From JBHELT01 sp046262935 (GTDB lineage Bacteria; Actinomycetota; CADDZG01; JAHWKV01): a stretch of DNA of 62,086 nucleotides. The translations under genes and the position numbers were made by a program. A model generated the notes under the pieces. That model saw only the letters and a list, made by a program, of their open reading frames with translations, had not been told where the DNA came from and made no database searches. Positions 48,907 through 57,605 of this stretch are shown one piece after another. The stretch covers positions 1 through 62,086 of the forward strand of contig JBHELT010000044.1 in the NCBI GenBank assembly GCA_046262935.1, in the 5' to 3' direction. Numbering within the stretch: position 1 is the first letter of the stretch; each line of letters starts with the position of its first letter.

Positions 48907-50693
48907 ACGATCGCCTCTTCTTCACTTGGTTCAGATCCAAGGTCACGCGCTCGCGCGAAGAAGAAGGCTTCACGATGATCGAGGTATTGGTGTCATTCAC
49001 CTTGCTTGCGATCGTCACGCTCGGCACGGTCCCCTTGTTCGTTAGTGGCCTGCGAACCTCGTTGGTATCGAAACTGGATACAGGAGCGAAGAACCTGAAC
49101 CAAGAACGCATCGAGATCATGCGCAATCTGCCATTCCATATCGACGTTTCTAGTGGTGAGGTCACTCAAACCTCTGGCGTGTGTGAACAACCAGCCCGCA
49201 CCGATCCGACCGGCTGTCGTTACACCGATCTTCTCGATACCTACTTCCGTTCCTTGACGGTTGCAACTTCTACCACGACAGCCGGCTATGTGAACTCAGC
49301 GGGACTGAAGACCTCCGATGAACCCGCTACCCCTTTCTACCGATTCGTCATCAACCCGATCACGGGATTGGCCGGGGGTACGTTCAATCAGAACCGGTAC
49401 GCACAATACGTCTCGACCCAATTCCTGAGTGTTACCAGCACTGGAAATACCGCGGCGGTGACTCCACGCGCCGGTTATGACTCCCAGTCACCAGGTAATG
49501 ACTTTGCGCAATCTCGGCTTGTTGGCGTGACGGTCATCACGACATGGACGGCAGGAAATCAAACGAAGAAACTTGTCAGCTACACGCAGATCGCTGACGG
49601 TCGGCCAGGAACTCCCAAGGTGACTCTCGAAGCTCGCGTTATCGCCCTTCGTGTGACTGGAAGCCTGGGTTCGAGTACTCAGTTAACGCTCGATGCTGGG
49701 ATATCCAACGCGAACGGGAGTCAGGCGAATGGAAGTGAGGCAACGGTGCAGGCGCAGGGGGCCCGGGCCGACATAATCCCGGGCGGCAGCATCGACGGCG
49801 CAACGGCAACAGCAAGCGCGCCACCAGACACGAACGCTGCCACCGTAAACGTCGCCGCTCAGATCCTTCAGTTCAGCGGCCAGAACGTCTCGTGCTTCGC
49901 CGCAACGGGGGCCTCGAATGTCAGTGCCGCGATCGCAGCTCAACAGCCCTTGGTAGCGTCCTCTGCGAACCCTGCACAGGGCTTAGTGAAGAGAACCGGA
50001 AGCGGCTGTAACGGAGGTGCCGGCACACCGAGCAACGTCAACGTCAACCTTGGATTCAGCAACCTGCCCGACTCTACTTTGTTCAACATCGACACTAGCC
50101 AGTATATGGTTCGAGTGGACGACACATCGGGGAGTCCACCCAGCGTCTCCGGGCAGGCCTATCTTCAATCATCTGGAGGGTCAGGCCACTCGGCAACATC
50201 CTTCGGTTCGGCCAACAGCCAGCTGATCAAGATCCTTCCCACCACTTTCGCGCCCCAGGGTCTAGTTCAGGTTTTCATAACAAGCGCTTCGCTGACCTGC
50301 ACGACCAACGGTACGATCGGCTCTGCGAGCGCTGCCTTCAACATCACGGTCAATTACTGGAAGCGCGACCCGCTCACGGGTTCGAGTGCCTACGTCTCGA
50401 CGAACCTGCAGCAAGGCAATCCGTTGGTCAGCCCCCTCAGCGTGGCCGTGCTGAACTCAACACAAGTCACGGTGGACGGAACAGGTCTGCCCGTCTTTCT
50501 TTCCTCTTACATCGACACGTGGAACAGTCTTGTGAATCCAATATCGATCATTTCGAATCCTGCGACATCGGTTACATCGAACCTTGGTGGGATCGTTCAG
50601 ATCAATACAAAGCCCACCCGGTCTGGTGACCCAACGTCAACCATCGGGATCCAGGTTGGTTCCTTGACTTGCACCAGTGAGGACAACCGATGA
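48903..50693 (+). CDS. Long minor pilin, PilV/GspI-like
   Basis: A 596-residue prepilin, far longer than typical minor pilins. Class III signal EEGFTMIEVLVSFTLLAIVTLG lies near residues 22-43, then a large Ser/Thr/Asn/Ala-rich, low-Cys extracellular region with beta-rich segments. ATG 48903 overlaps the previous stop (ATGA). The size and low-complexity content suggest an adhesin-like tip subunit. Confidence 0.88.
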   Translation: MNDRLFFTWFRSKVTRSREEEGFTMIEVLVSFTLLAIVTLGTVPLFVSGLRTSLVSKLDTGAKNLNQERIEIMRNLPFHIDVSSGEVTQTSGVCEQPARTDPTGCRYTDLLDTYFRSLTVATSTTTAGYVNSAGLKTSDEPATPFYRFVINPITGLAGGTFNQNRYAQYVSTQFLSVTSTGNTAAVTPRAGYDSQSPGNDFAQSRLVGVTVITTWTAGNQTKKLVSYTQIADGRPGTPKVTLEARVIALRVTGSLGSSTQLTLDAGISNANGSQANGSEATVQAQGARADIIPGGSIDGATATASAPPDTNAATVNVAAQILQFSGQNVSCFAATGASNVSAAIAAQQPLVASSANPAQGLVKRTGSGCNGGAGTPSNVNVNLGFSNLPDSTLFNIDTSQYMVRVDDTSGSPPSVSGQAYLQSSGGSGHSATSFGSANSQLIKILPTTFAPQGLVQVFITSASLTCTTNGTIGSASAAFNITVNYWKRDPLTGSSAYVSTNLQQGNPLVSPLSVAVLNSTQVTVDGTGLPVFLSSYIDTWNSLVNPISIISNPATSVTSNLGGIVQINTKPTRSGDPTSTIGIQVGSLTCTSEDNR

Positions 50694-51373
50694 TCCCCAT
50701 CAAGCAAGCCATCAGCAAACGGATGCGAGATGATGCTGGCTTCACTTTGATTGAAGTTCTGATAGCGATGTTTCTCTTCGCTATCCTCACGACGGTTCTT
50801 TTCACGGTGGTTCTGTCGAGCGCGAACACGCTAACGAGCATCAGGACCACGACCGACCTCAACGAGGAAGCACGGCTTGTCATGAATCGGATGTCGCGCG
50901 AACTTCGTGAGTCCGAAAACATCATCTCAGTCACCAACCCAGACGGACCATCGTTCGATCCCAACGCTACATCAACTGCCATCACATTCGATGTGGACTT
51001 CAACGGGAATGGGTTGATCGAACCAAATGCGTCTGATTCAGAGCGGTTGACCTACAACTACGACCGGCCCAACCGACGCTTGCTTTTGCAAACCTCTAGT
51101 CAAACCTTGCCGATCCTGGCCAACAACGTCGAGGCATTCAAACTCACATACACAAGCAGGAACTATGACTGTGATCAGAACAAAGACGGAACCGTTACTT
51201 GGTTGGAAGTGGACCAGGCACCAAGCCCATGTCCTGCCAGTGCCGGCAATTCCAACAGTTTGCTCGATGTGGAGCTAAACAACATCAATTCATTGACCAT
51301 CGAATTGACAGTGCTAACCGGGGCGAAACAGCAGGACTATAGAACGCAGATCGACCTGCGGAATCAAGCCTAG
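50690..51373 (+). CDS. Minor pilin, PilW/GspJ-like
   Basis: A 227-residue prepilin with class III signal AGFTLIEVLIAMFLFAILTTV after a 16-residue basic leader, then the PilW/GspJ pattern (LNEEARLVMNRMSRELRES). A calcium-like acidic stretch (YDCDQNKDGTVTW) lies near the C-terminus. Overlaps the long minor pilin gene by 4 nt. Confidence 0.9.
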   Translation: MIPIKQAISKRMRDDAGFTLIEVLIAMFLFAILTTVLFTVVLSSANTLTSIRTTTDLNEEARLVMNRMSRELRESENIISVTNPDGPSFDPNATSTAITFDVDFNGNGLIEPNASDSERLTYNYDRPNRRLLLQTSSQTLPILANNVEAFKLTYTSRNYDCDQNKDGTVTWLEVDQAPSPCPASAGNSNSLLDVELNNINSLTIELTVLTGAKQQDYRTQIDLRNQA

Positions 51374-51378
51374 GAGGC

Positions 51379-52719
51379 ATGATCATGATTCGACTTAGAA
51401 GATCCATAACGCGGGGAGCTGAAGGCGATTCTGGCTCTGCCATGATCGTCACACTTCTAGTGATGGCGGTCCTCACTGGACTTGGCGCCGTGGTGTTCAA
51501 CGTCGGATATGCGAACCTTCAGAACTCGGGAAGAGATCGTTTGGCAGGCAGCGCCCTAGGCGCGTCTGAGGGTGGTGTGGCCCAAGCTATCGCGTTCATC
51601 CGAAACCAAGGAGTCACAACTCTCACCTGCCCAGGACCAGTCACGAACACATCGAACGCATGTACAACCAACGATTGGGGTTCGAACAATCAGCATGTCG
51701 TCAACCTTTCAGGGGGACGCCAGTTCAAGGTCTGGGTCCAGCAGGTTATTCAGTTCAATCCGCCTACAAATACGGTTGGTTCCTACATCGTGCACGCAGA
51801 AGGGACCGCCGGTGCGGGCCCCGGCAAGCGATCCATCGAGGAGACATTGAAGGTCAAACCATTGCAGTTCCCGATAGGTATCTATACCGATGCCGGGATG
51901 GCCGACGCGGGTGGCGCGGCTGTACATCGCGAATCCGTGTACTCGAAAGACTGCATCGTCGGGCGCAACGCTATGACTATCGATGGGACAGATACTTACA
52001 CTGGTAACCCGGCAGCTGCGCACTCAGTCAAGTACATCACCGCGAAGCAGAATTCCGGGTGCACATCCAACGATCCAGACAATGAACACAAACCATCGAG
52101 CCCTCCCAATGTGCCGGCGGACTATTGCAACCTGACCTACAAGCTCGACCAAGACTCCCAAGGAGGCACCTTGGCCGGAACGGCTTGCGCTGGCGTTGGC
52201 GGTGCCTATCCACAAACTTCGCTCTTCACTCAAAGCGACCTGAACGCGGCTGGCTACCGCGGAAGCCGGGGGCTCACTCTCGATGATTACGCAGCCCTCA
52301 AATCACGTGCCATCGAGATCGGTCAGTACTACACGACGACTTCATTCACGCCACCCGACCCAACGCTGTATCCCAACGCGGTCATGTACTTCAAGATCGC
52401 GGGAGGGACCGTGAACATACAGGGGGGAGATGTCCCGGGTTACACAGTTTCGTTCTGCGGATCGCGATCTTTGGTCTTAGTAGTTGAAGGCGGAGATCTG
52501 CACCTCAACTCCAACGTCGATTTGGTCGCCGCGATATTCGTACCCGACGGCAACTACCAGGGCAATGGAACCGGTCAGATCGAAGGAACGCTCTTCGCAA
52601 AGACGATCGACAAGCTCAACGGCACGCAGGACTTCTACTTGGACAACTGTTTTTTGAAAAACCTGCCAGGGGGATTACTCGACGTTTCACCTGACCATTT
52701 CCGCCAAGTCGACCGCTAG
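51379..52719 (+). CDS. PilX-like pilus assembly protein
   Basis: A 446-residue protein. It has an N-terminal segment DSGSAMIVTLLVMAVLTGLGAVVFNVG like the PilX N-terminal TM helix (class III-like but lacking FTLIE). A long extracellular region of ~390 residues follows with Cys residues and beta-rich repeats, resembling adhesin/DUF7305-type pilus proteins. It has SD AGGAGG before ATG 51379 and closes the pilin operon. Confidence 0.85.
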   Translation: MIMIRLRRSITRGAEGDSGSAMIVTLLVMAVLTGLGAVVFNVGYANLQNSGRDRLAGSALGASEGGVAQAIAFIRNQGVTTLTCPGPVTNTSNACTTNDWGSNNQHVVNLSGGRQFKVWVQQVIQFNPPTNTVGSYIVHAEGTAGAGPGKRSIEETLKVKPLQFPIGIYTDAGMADAGGAAVHRESVYSKDCIVGRNAMTIDGTDTYTGNPAAAHSVKYITAKQNSGCTSNDPDNEHKPSSPPNVPADYCNLTYKLDQDSQGGTLAGTACAGVGGAYPQTSLFTQSDLNAAGYRGSRGLTLDDYAALKSRAIEIGQYYTTTSFTPPDPTLYPNAVMYFKIAGGTVNIQGGDVPGYTVSFCGSRSLVLVVEGGDLHLNSNVDLVAAIFVPDGNYQGNGTGQIEGTLFAKTIDKLNGTQDFYLDNCFLKNLPGGLLDVSPDHFRQVDR

Positions 52720-52725
52720 AAGGCC

Positions 52726-53541
52726 CTACTCGTGGCCCTTGGAAAGGACCTGCGATCTTTCCATAGCAGCTTGGATCGCGTTCAGCATCGCCGCGCGCAC
52801 CCCTGCCTGTTCCAGTTCGCGGATCGCCATGATGGTAGTACCTCCTGGAGAGGTGACTGCTTCACGCAGTTCGACAGGGTGCATCCCGGCGTCACGAAGC
52901 AACTTCGCTGATCCCAGCATGGTTTGCACAACAAGATCCGTTGACACCGAACGTGAGAGGCCCAGCATGATCCCCGCATCGATCATCGACTCCGCAAGGA
53001 GCGCGAAGTAAGCCGGACCAGATCCCGAAACAGCTGTCACCGCATCCATGTAGATCTCATCGAGGCGTACCACCTTTCCAACATGAGACAACAGGTCCTC
53101 GCAGAAGGCCAGATGAGCCTCGGTCGCGTACCTACCAGCCGAGATGGCGGCTATGCCTTCTCGGACCTGAGAAGGGGCATTTGGCATCGCCCTCACAACC
53201 GGGACCTCGGCTCGCAACCTTGCCTCTATGAACGAAGTAGGGATAGCCGCAGCGACCGACAGAACAACATGTTGATCGGTGAGTGTGTCTTTGATCTCTT
53301 CGAGCAAGGCGCCCATATCTTGAGGCTTTACGCAAACGACGATCCGGTAACTGTTCGCTGCGGCCTCAACATTCGACAGCGTTGCTCTGAACGAGTAGCG
53401 CTCAGCCAGCTCCTTGACCCTGTCTTCGCGGCGGGCAGTTACGAAGATCTCTTCTGGTTGACGCCAGCCGGAGTCCGAGATGCCCGAGGCCAAGATCTCG
53501 CCGATCTTGCCACAGCCCAGGAAAGCGAGAGTCTGAAGCAT
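52726..53541 (-). CDS. proC: Pyrroline-5-carboxylate reductase ProC
   Basis: A 271-residue enzyme with Rossmann motif FLGCGKIGEILASG at the N-terminus, VCVKPQD, VRAMPNAP and the C-terminal signature EAVTSPGGTTIMAIRELEQ. It makes proline from pyrroline-5-carboxylate with NAD(P)H. It converges on the PilX-like gene (6-nt gap) and is divergent from proline dehydrogenase, so synthesis and breakdown of proline share the 64-bp intergenic region. Confidence 0.95.
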   Translation of the reverse strand: MLQTLAFLGCGKIGEILASGISDSGWRQPEEIFVTARREDRVKELAERYSFRATLSNVEAAANSYRIVVCVKPQDMGALLEEIKDTLTDQHVVLSVAAAIPTSFIEARLRAEVPVVRAMPNAPSQVREGIAAISAGRYATEAHLAFCEDLLSHVGKVVRLDEIYMDAVTAVSGSGPAYFALLAESMIDAGIMLGLSRSVSTDLVVQTMLGSAKLLRDAGMHPVELREAVTSPGGTTIMAIRELEQAGVRAAMLNAIQAAMERSQVLSKGHE

Positions 53542-53605
53542 GTTGAAAGTATAGGAGGCCGGGGGCTAGACGATACGAGCAGATTGACGACTATCATCTG
53601 GGGCG

Positions 53606-54514
53606 ATGCCGAACAGACTTCTTCTATCAGCCGCCAACCGGCCAGGCCTACAACAGTTCGTAACCAAACACACATTTACCCGGCGTGTTGCATCGCGCTT
53701 CGTAGCAGGTTCAACGCTCGATGAGGGTATAGAAGTCGCAGCTCAGTTGAACAAAGATCGCATCGGAGGAATCCTCGATTACCTTGGAGAAAACATCTCC
53801 ACCGAGCAACAAGCCGATCATGCGGCCGGTGCCTACTTGGAGTCGTTAGATGCCATCGCGTCTAACCAGGTCGATGCTCATGTCTCAGTGAAACTGACTC
53901 AGCTGGGCCTGGATCTTTCCGTCGTGGGCGCCACGAAACGGATGGAGAAGATCTGCGCGAAGGCCTCGGAGATAGGCACTCGGGTCGCTATCGATATGGA
54001 GTCGCACGTCTATACCGATGCGACGATCGATGTATACCGGCGGCTCAAGGCATCGCATCCAGACACGGTTCTGTGCCTGCAGGCCTACCTTCGCAGGACG
54101 TCATCAGACATCGAGTCGCTACTGCCCATCGAACCCAACATCAGACTGTGCAAGGGGGCCTACAAGGAGCCAAGCGAAATCGCCTACGACAAGCGCGTCA
54201 CGGTCCGCTCGTATCGAAACAGTATCGAACGCCTTTTGCGCGAAACGAAATACACAGCGGTAGCTACCCATGACGACGTCCTGATCGACTCCACGAAGCG
54301 GCATGTCGCGCGAGCAGGGATCGACAAACGACGGTTCGAGTTCCAGATGCTCTACGGGGTGAGGCAGCAACTCCAACAGTCGTTGATGACCGAAGGCTTC
54401 GGCGTACGCGTCTATATCCCCTTCGGAGAGCAGTGGTATCCCTATCTGATGCGACGGCTCGCAGAAAGACCAGCGAACCTCAGATTCTTTCTTGAGTCAC
54501 TCGTCAGAGGCTGA
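53606..54514 (+). CDS. Proline dehydrogenase
   Basis: A 302-residue monofunctional PRODH with the beta/alpha-barrel motifs SVKLTQLGLD, VAIDMESHVYTD, LCLQAYLRRT, RLCKGAYKEP, VATHDDVLI, FEFQMLYGVR and the C-terminal VYIPFGEQWYPYLMRRLAERPAN. It oxidises proline to pyrroline-5-carboxylate with FAD and passes electrons to quinone. The P5C dehydrogenase half is not fused. Confidence 0.95.
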   Translation: MPNRLLLSAANRPGLQQFVTKHTFTRRVASRFVAGSTLDEGIEVAAQLNKDRIGGILDYLGENISTEQQADHAAGAYLESLDAIASNQVDAHVSVKLTQLGLDLSVVGATKRMEKICAKASEIGTRVAIDMESHVYTDATIDVYRRLKASHPDTVLCLQAYLRRTSSDIESLLPIEPNIRLCKGAYKEPSEIAYDKRVTVRSYRNSIERLLRETKYTAVATHDDVLIDSTKRHVARAGIDKRRFEFQMLYGVRQQLQQSLMTEGFGVRVYIPFGEQWYPYLMRRLAERPANLRFFLESLVRG

Positions 54515-54535
54515 CGAAGCCACCGGATAAGTACC

Positions 54536-54567
54536 GAGAACCCGTTCCTAGTGAGTCCCAGGTTCTC
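54536..54567. terminator. Weak stem-loop between convergent genes
   Basis: GAGAACC (54536-54542) and GGTTCTC (54561-54567) can pair in the 122-bp gap between proline dehydrogenase and the convergent O-antigen-ligase-like gene. No U-run is seen, so termination is a guess. Confidence 0.3.
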
Positions 54568-54636
54568 CTTGACATTCAGCCCGCATTGCTGATGCCATGG
54601 CGATACCGTAACCGAACGCAAAGCGAGCCTTCGCCG

Positions 54637-56679
54637 TCAGGGCCCGAGCAGATTCGACCGGATGCCTTTTGCACGCTCGTGAGCCTGAGTTGCCAGATCG
54701 GTCAGACCCAACTTGATCGCGACGGCCTCCAGGAGGGCCCAGTTGCCTGGAGTGGGTTCGTTCGCGACTGCGTCCTTCGCCGGAGACAGAGCCAGCGGAA
54801 ACTTTCCATCCCTGACATAGGCAGAAGCTAGGGCCCCTGCGGCCAGTGGTGAATTGGGGGCGAGTTGCCTAGCCTTGGCGAACTCTTCAGCCGCCTGCCC
54901 TGGATGGCCGAGGAACATCAGGCCGCCACCAAGTCGCAGATACGCGTCGGCGTCGTTCGGATGCATGCGAACGACCTGTTCGTAGGGACCAAGAGCCCAT
55001 GCCTCGGTGCCGACGCGGCCCCGCGAAAAGTCCCACTGCCTCACTTTGGCAAGTTCGCTCAGGCAATGAGAACAAGTTGGATCAAGGTTTGCAGACGAAG
55101 CCAAGTCCCCGCGGTCCCAATACAGGGAACCGCGCGCCAGTAGGAATCCCGAGGCGATGAGCGAAACCGCCAGCGACGCGCCGAGCGTTATCGCTGCGCC
55201 GCCGAATGCCTTCTTAGCTATGCGAGATCGGTTCTTTGTCGAAGGCAGGACAGGACCCTCCTCGGCGTTTTCCTCCGATCCGATCGCAGGGACCGGTGAG
55301 CCGATGGCAGCCGCCGCAAGTATGAACATCAGCGGCGTCAACACCAACGAGAGCGGTTCGAACATATGGACAGCGAACAAGATCGCGGCCCCCGACCGCA
55401 TCGCCGATACATCAGGATCGACTCCGGTGAACGGACGCATCGCAAGTACGATCGATGCGACGAGAACCAACATCACGATCAGCCCTGGGATCCCAGTGGT
55501 GACTGCTACCTCAACGAACAGGTTGTGAGCATCCTGAACTTCGCGGTCTGGGTCCCCTACCGTCTTCAACTGATCCCGCGTGACGCCGGTTCGGTAAGCG
55601 AACGAATAATCCGCTGGCCCGTAACCCACCAGGATTCGATGTTTCAACGAAGACAGACCAGCTCTCCAGAAGATCCACCGCACACCCAGCCCAGTCTGAA
55701 CCGCACCCGGATCGAAACGGCTCGGTGCGGGTTTCGAATCCGCCTTAGGGGGAGCATCGGCTGATCGGACAGGCGCGGTCGGGGGCCTGAGCAGGGGCAG
55801 GATGCGAAGCTGCGTGACAACTCCAGCTCCGATGACGATCAGAACGCAAACAGCGAGCCACCGACGATCGACCTTCCTCCACCACGCGGTGAGTGCCGTA
55901 GCCGTGATAGCGACGGTGGTCGCGATGACCGATATGCGAGCCTGGGTGACCACAAGATACGAGAAGGTCGCTCCGCAAACGAAGATCAGCAGTTTCGCTC
56001 TTCCAGACGAGTGAAGCGCCCGGCTGAGCGAGATGACTGCAACCACCCCCAGGAATCCGGCTAAGAACGCCGTATTCCCCAGACCGGGTATGGGCACACC
56101 CTCACGGCTGAGGGGGACCAAGAACTCTTGCATCAACTCGGGGGCGATCCGCGAGAACCCAACGAAAAGACACAGCACTGCACCCGCTGAAATACATACG
56201 CTGACCAACATGTTTCCCATCGAGCTGCGCGCACTGACGGTTGCAAAGTAAAGCCCGCAAACGACCGTCCAGAAAAAAACACCTGTCGACTGGAATTGGT
56301 GCCCAACCAGGCTGCGTAGCGGGTCCAGACCTACAAAGGAAGTGATGAAAAACCACCCGATCAATAGAACGAACGAAGCCAACGACCGTCTGGTCCATCT
56401 GGACTCGGCCTTGATCCATCTCGTTTTCCCATTGATAGCAAGGGCTATCAGGCCCCCACTCGAGGCAAGCAGCACTGCCAGTTGACCCGTGCGAAAGGGC
56501 CTTGCTATCAGCATCGAATGAGCCAACGGAAGCAGGCCGGCAACTGCAAGCACCAGCAACTGGGTTGGTGAGACCTTCTTTAGGCTCGGCTCGAACACTA
56601 AGGGTTTCTCGACATCGTGAGGCGCGGGATTGAGCCCGACCGCTCCGCGCCCATGCGGGCAAACCAACGCGGTGATCAC
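54637..56679 (-). CDS. O-antigen ligase/polymerase-like membrane protein with TPR tail
   Basis: A 680-residue protein with about twelve TM helices (residues ~35-500) and the Wzy_C pattern (GLGVRWIFWRAGLSSLKHRI..GYGPADYSF, DAHNLFVEVAVTTGIPGL), then a final TM helix and a TPR-like C-terminus (about 560-680; AYLRLGGGLMFLGHPGQAAEEFAKARQ). It probably polymerises or ligates a surface glycan. The track starts with GTG at 56679 only 10 nt from the terminal stem of the structured RNA, with no SD. A later start (for example GTG at codon 28) is possible. Glycosyltransferase genes follow on the same strand upstream. Confidence 0.85.
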   Translation of the reverse strand: MITALVCPHGRGAVGLNPAPHDVEKPLVFEPSLKKVSPTQLLVLAVAGLLPLAHSMLIARPFRTGQLAVLLASSGGLIALAINGKTRWIKAESRWTRRSLASFVLLIGWFFITSFVGLDPLRSLVGHQFQSTGVFFWTVVCGLYFATVSARSSMGNMLVSVCISAGAVLCLFVGFSRIAPELMQEFLVPLSREGVPIPGLGNTAFLAGFLGVVAVISLSRALHSSGRAKLLIFVCGATFSYLVVTQARISVIATTVAITATALTAWWRKVDRRWLAVCVLIVIGAGVVTQLRILPLLRPPTAPVRSADAPPKADSKPAPSRFDPGAVQTGLGVRWIFWRAGLSSLKHRILVGYGPADYSFAYRTGVTRDQLKTVGDPDREVQDAHNLFVEVAVTTGIPGLIVMLVLVASIVLAMRPFTGVDPDVSAMRSGAAILFAVHMFEPLSLVLTPLMFILAAAAIGSPVPAIGSEENAEEGPVLPSTKNRSRIAKKAFGGAAITLGASLAVSLIASGFLLARGSLYWDRGDLASSANLDPTCSHCLSELAKVRQWDFSRGRVGTEAWALGPYEQVVRMHPNDADAYLRLGGGLMFLGHPGQAAEEFAKARQLAPNSPLAAGALASAYVRDGKFPLALSPAKDAVANEPTPGNWALLEAVAIKLGLTDLATQAHERAKGIRSNLLGP

Positions 56680-56813
56680 AAGAGACGTTTAAGGCCCAAG
56701 GGTCTCCGAGTCGACAACCTGTGCGTACCTTTACGGCACTCACAGCCCATCGACCCTTTGGCACCTTGGGCCTTAAGTGTCCTGAGCAACCTTGAGTCCA
56801 GGCCAGCCGGTTT

Positions 56814-56935
56814 GGTACAGGCCTTTCGTTGGGCTTTGGGGCCTTCCCAGCTACCCCGCCGACGCAGCGAGTTGTACAAACCCACCACTCCGACAGGCTG
56901 ACCGAGGCGGCCTTACGGCTTTCCCAGGGTTGCCC
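56814..56935 (-). repeat. Structured-RNA core, copy 1 (unit A)
   Basis: About 122 nt running (minus strand) from GGGCAACCCTGGGAAAGCC to CCAACGAAAGGCCTGTACC. It matches copies 2 and 3 over its length, with changes clustered in a few stems and loops. It has no coding potential consistent between copies. Confidence 0.85.
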
Positions 56936-56952
56936 ATTGGGCGCCCTGTAGT

Positions 56953-57075
56953 GGTACATACCTTTCGTTGGGCTTTGGGGCTTCCCCAGCTGCCCCGCCG
57001 GCGCAGAGAGTTGTACGTTCCCCACCACACCGACAGGCTCACCGAGTTGGCCTTACGGCTTTCCCAGGGTTGCCC
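56953..57075 (-). repeat. Structured-RNA core, copy 2 (unit A)
   Basis: About 123 nt, lying directly 5' (minus strand) of copy 1 with a 17-nt spacer. It is closer to copy 1 than to copy 3 at the 5' GGGCAACCC and the CGGTG elements. Its extra stem CCTGTAG/CTACAGG closes this copy alone. Confidence 0.85.
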
Positions 57076-57116
57076 CCTACAGGTTCCTGATCTCTTCAAC
57101 TGCTCAGGACTTGCGC

Positions 57117-57145
57117 AATTTACCCGGCAAATTATGCGTGGTCAA
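57117..57145 (-). promoter_or_regulatory. Promoter of structured RNA unit A
   Basis: TTGACC (57145-57140), 17-nt spacer, TAAATT (57122-57117) on the minus strand. The first base of the closing helix lies 7 nt after the -10, where transcription should begin. The same hexamers and spacing precede unit B. Confidence 0.75.
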
Positions 57146-57219
57146 TACCAAATACGGACATTTCTTCGCGTTCTAAAAGATTATTTCGCGAGGCGCCTGC
57201 ACGACAGAAATGGTTGCAT

Positions 57220-57314
57220 AAAAAACGATTAAGGCCCAAGTAACCTCCGATCTTGGGCTGAGGCGCACTTCCCCGAACACCTCAACTTCAGAACTTCAGC
57301 AACTTGGGCCTTAA
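57220..57314 (-). terminator. Intrinsic terminator of structured RNA unit B
   Basis: A 12-bp perfect stem (arms 57314-57303 and 57240-57229) with a ~62-nt loop is followed by TCG and six Ts on the minus strand. The loop is unusually long for a terminator and may fold further. Confidence 0.7.
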
Positions 57315-57350
57315 GTGTCCCGAGCAACCTCTGGGGCGCTCCTTGCGATC

Positions 57351-57472
57351 GGTACGAGCCTTTCGTTGGGCTTTGGGACCTTCCCAGATACCCCGCCAGC
57401 ACAGAGAGTTGTACTTTCCCCCCATACTGACAGGTACTCCGAGTTGACCTTACGGCTTTCCCAGGGCTGCCC
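57351..57472 (-). repeat. Structured-RNA core, copy 3 (unit B)
   Basis: About 122 nt, the most divergent of the three copies. Differences from copies 1 and 2 keep the main stems possible (GGGCAGCCC; GGGGTATCTGGGAAGGTCCC). Confidence 0.85.
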
Positions 57473-57514
57473 GCCGAAGTGAGCGAGCCCCTTCGACTGC
57501 TCGGGACGAGGCGC

Positions 57515-57543
57515 AATTTATCTGGGTAGATCAAGGCGGTCAA
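57515..57543 (-). promoter_or_regulatory. Promoter of structured RNA unit B
   Basis: TTGACC (57543-57538), 17-nt spacer, TAAATT (57520-57515) on the minus strand, followed after 7 nt by the closing helix. This matches the unit A promoter in hexamers, spacing and the GCGC after the -10. Confidence 0.75.
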
Positions 57544-57605
57544 TACCTAAAACGATGTTTTTTTCGCGACCGCAAAGAATTATTCGCGCTCTAGATAAAT
57601 CGGAG

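Larger units (their letters stand above)
56689..57110 (-). ncRNA. Novel structured RNA, unit A (two core copies)
   Basis: Minus-strand RNA gene about 420 nt long. Starting at the predicted transcription start, the 5' end GTCCTGAGCA (57110-57101) pairs with TGCTCAGGAC (56788-56779), closing a domain with two copies of a ~122-nt core (56953-57075 and 56814-56935). A second stem follows: TTAAGGCCCAAG (56776-56765) with CTTGGGCCTTAA (56700-56689). The core has GNRA-capped GCC-GTAA-GGC and GGGGC/GCCCC stems, and CGAAAGG near its 3' end. Copy 2 has its own CCTGTAG/CTACAGG stem. It lacks a U-run and may read into the ligase gene. No known RNA family fits by eye. Confidence 0.75.
57220..57507 (-). 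ncRNA. Novel structured RNA, unit B (one core copy)
   Basis: Minus-strand RNA gene of about 290 nt. The 5' end GTCCCGAGCA (57507-57498) pairs with TGCTCGGGAC (57326-57317), closing one core copy (57351-57472). This is followed by the same terminal stem as unit A, TTAAGGCCCAAG/CTTGGGCCTTAA, and then TTTTTT (57225-57220). Against unit A, the helix differs by a T-A to C-G pair, a compensatory change that supports the fold. It lies between the O-antigen-ligase-like and MshA-like genes and 99 bp after the latter's stop. Confidence 0.78.

Noticed and set aside
56102..57028. 308-codon minus-strand ORF over the repeats and the ligase gene
   Set aside because: It overlaps the O-antigen-ligase-like gene out of frame, and its repeated peptides (for example GQPWESRKA) come from the structured-RNA cores read as protein.
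56814..57472. Three ~122-bp repeats considered as a CRISPR array
   Set aside because: The units are too long, too few and unequally spaced, with no cas genes; helices and promoters fit an RNA gene.
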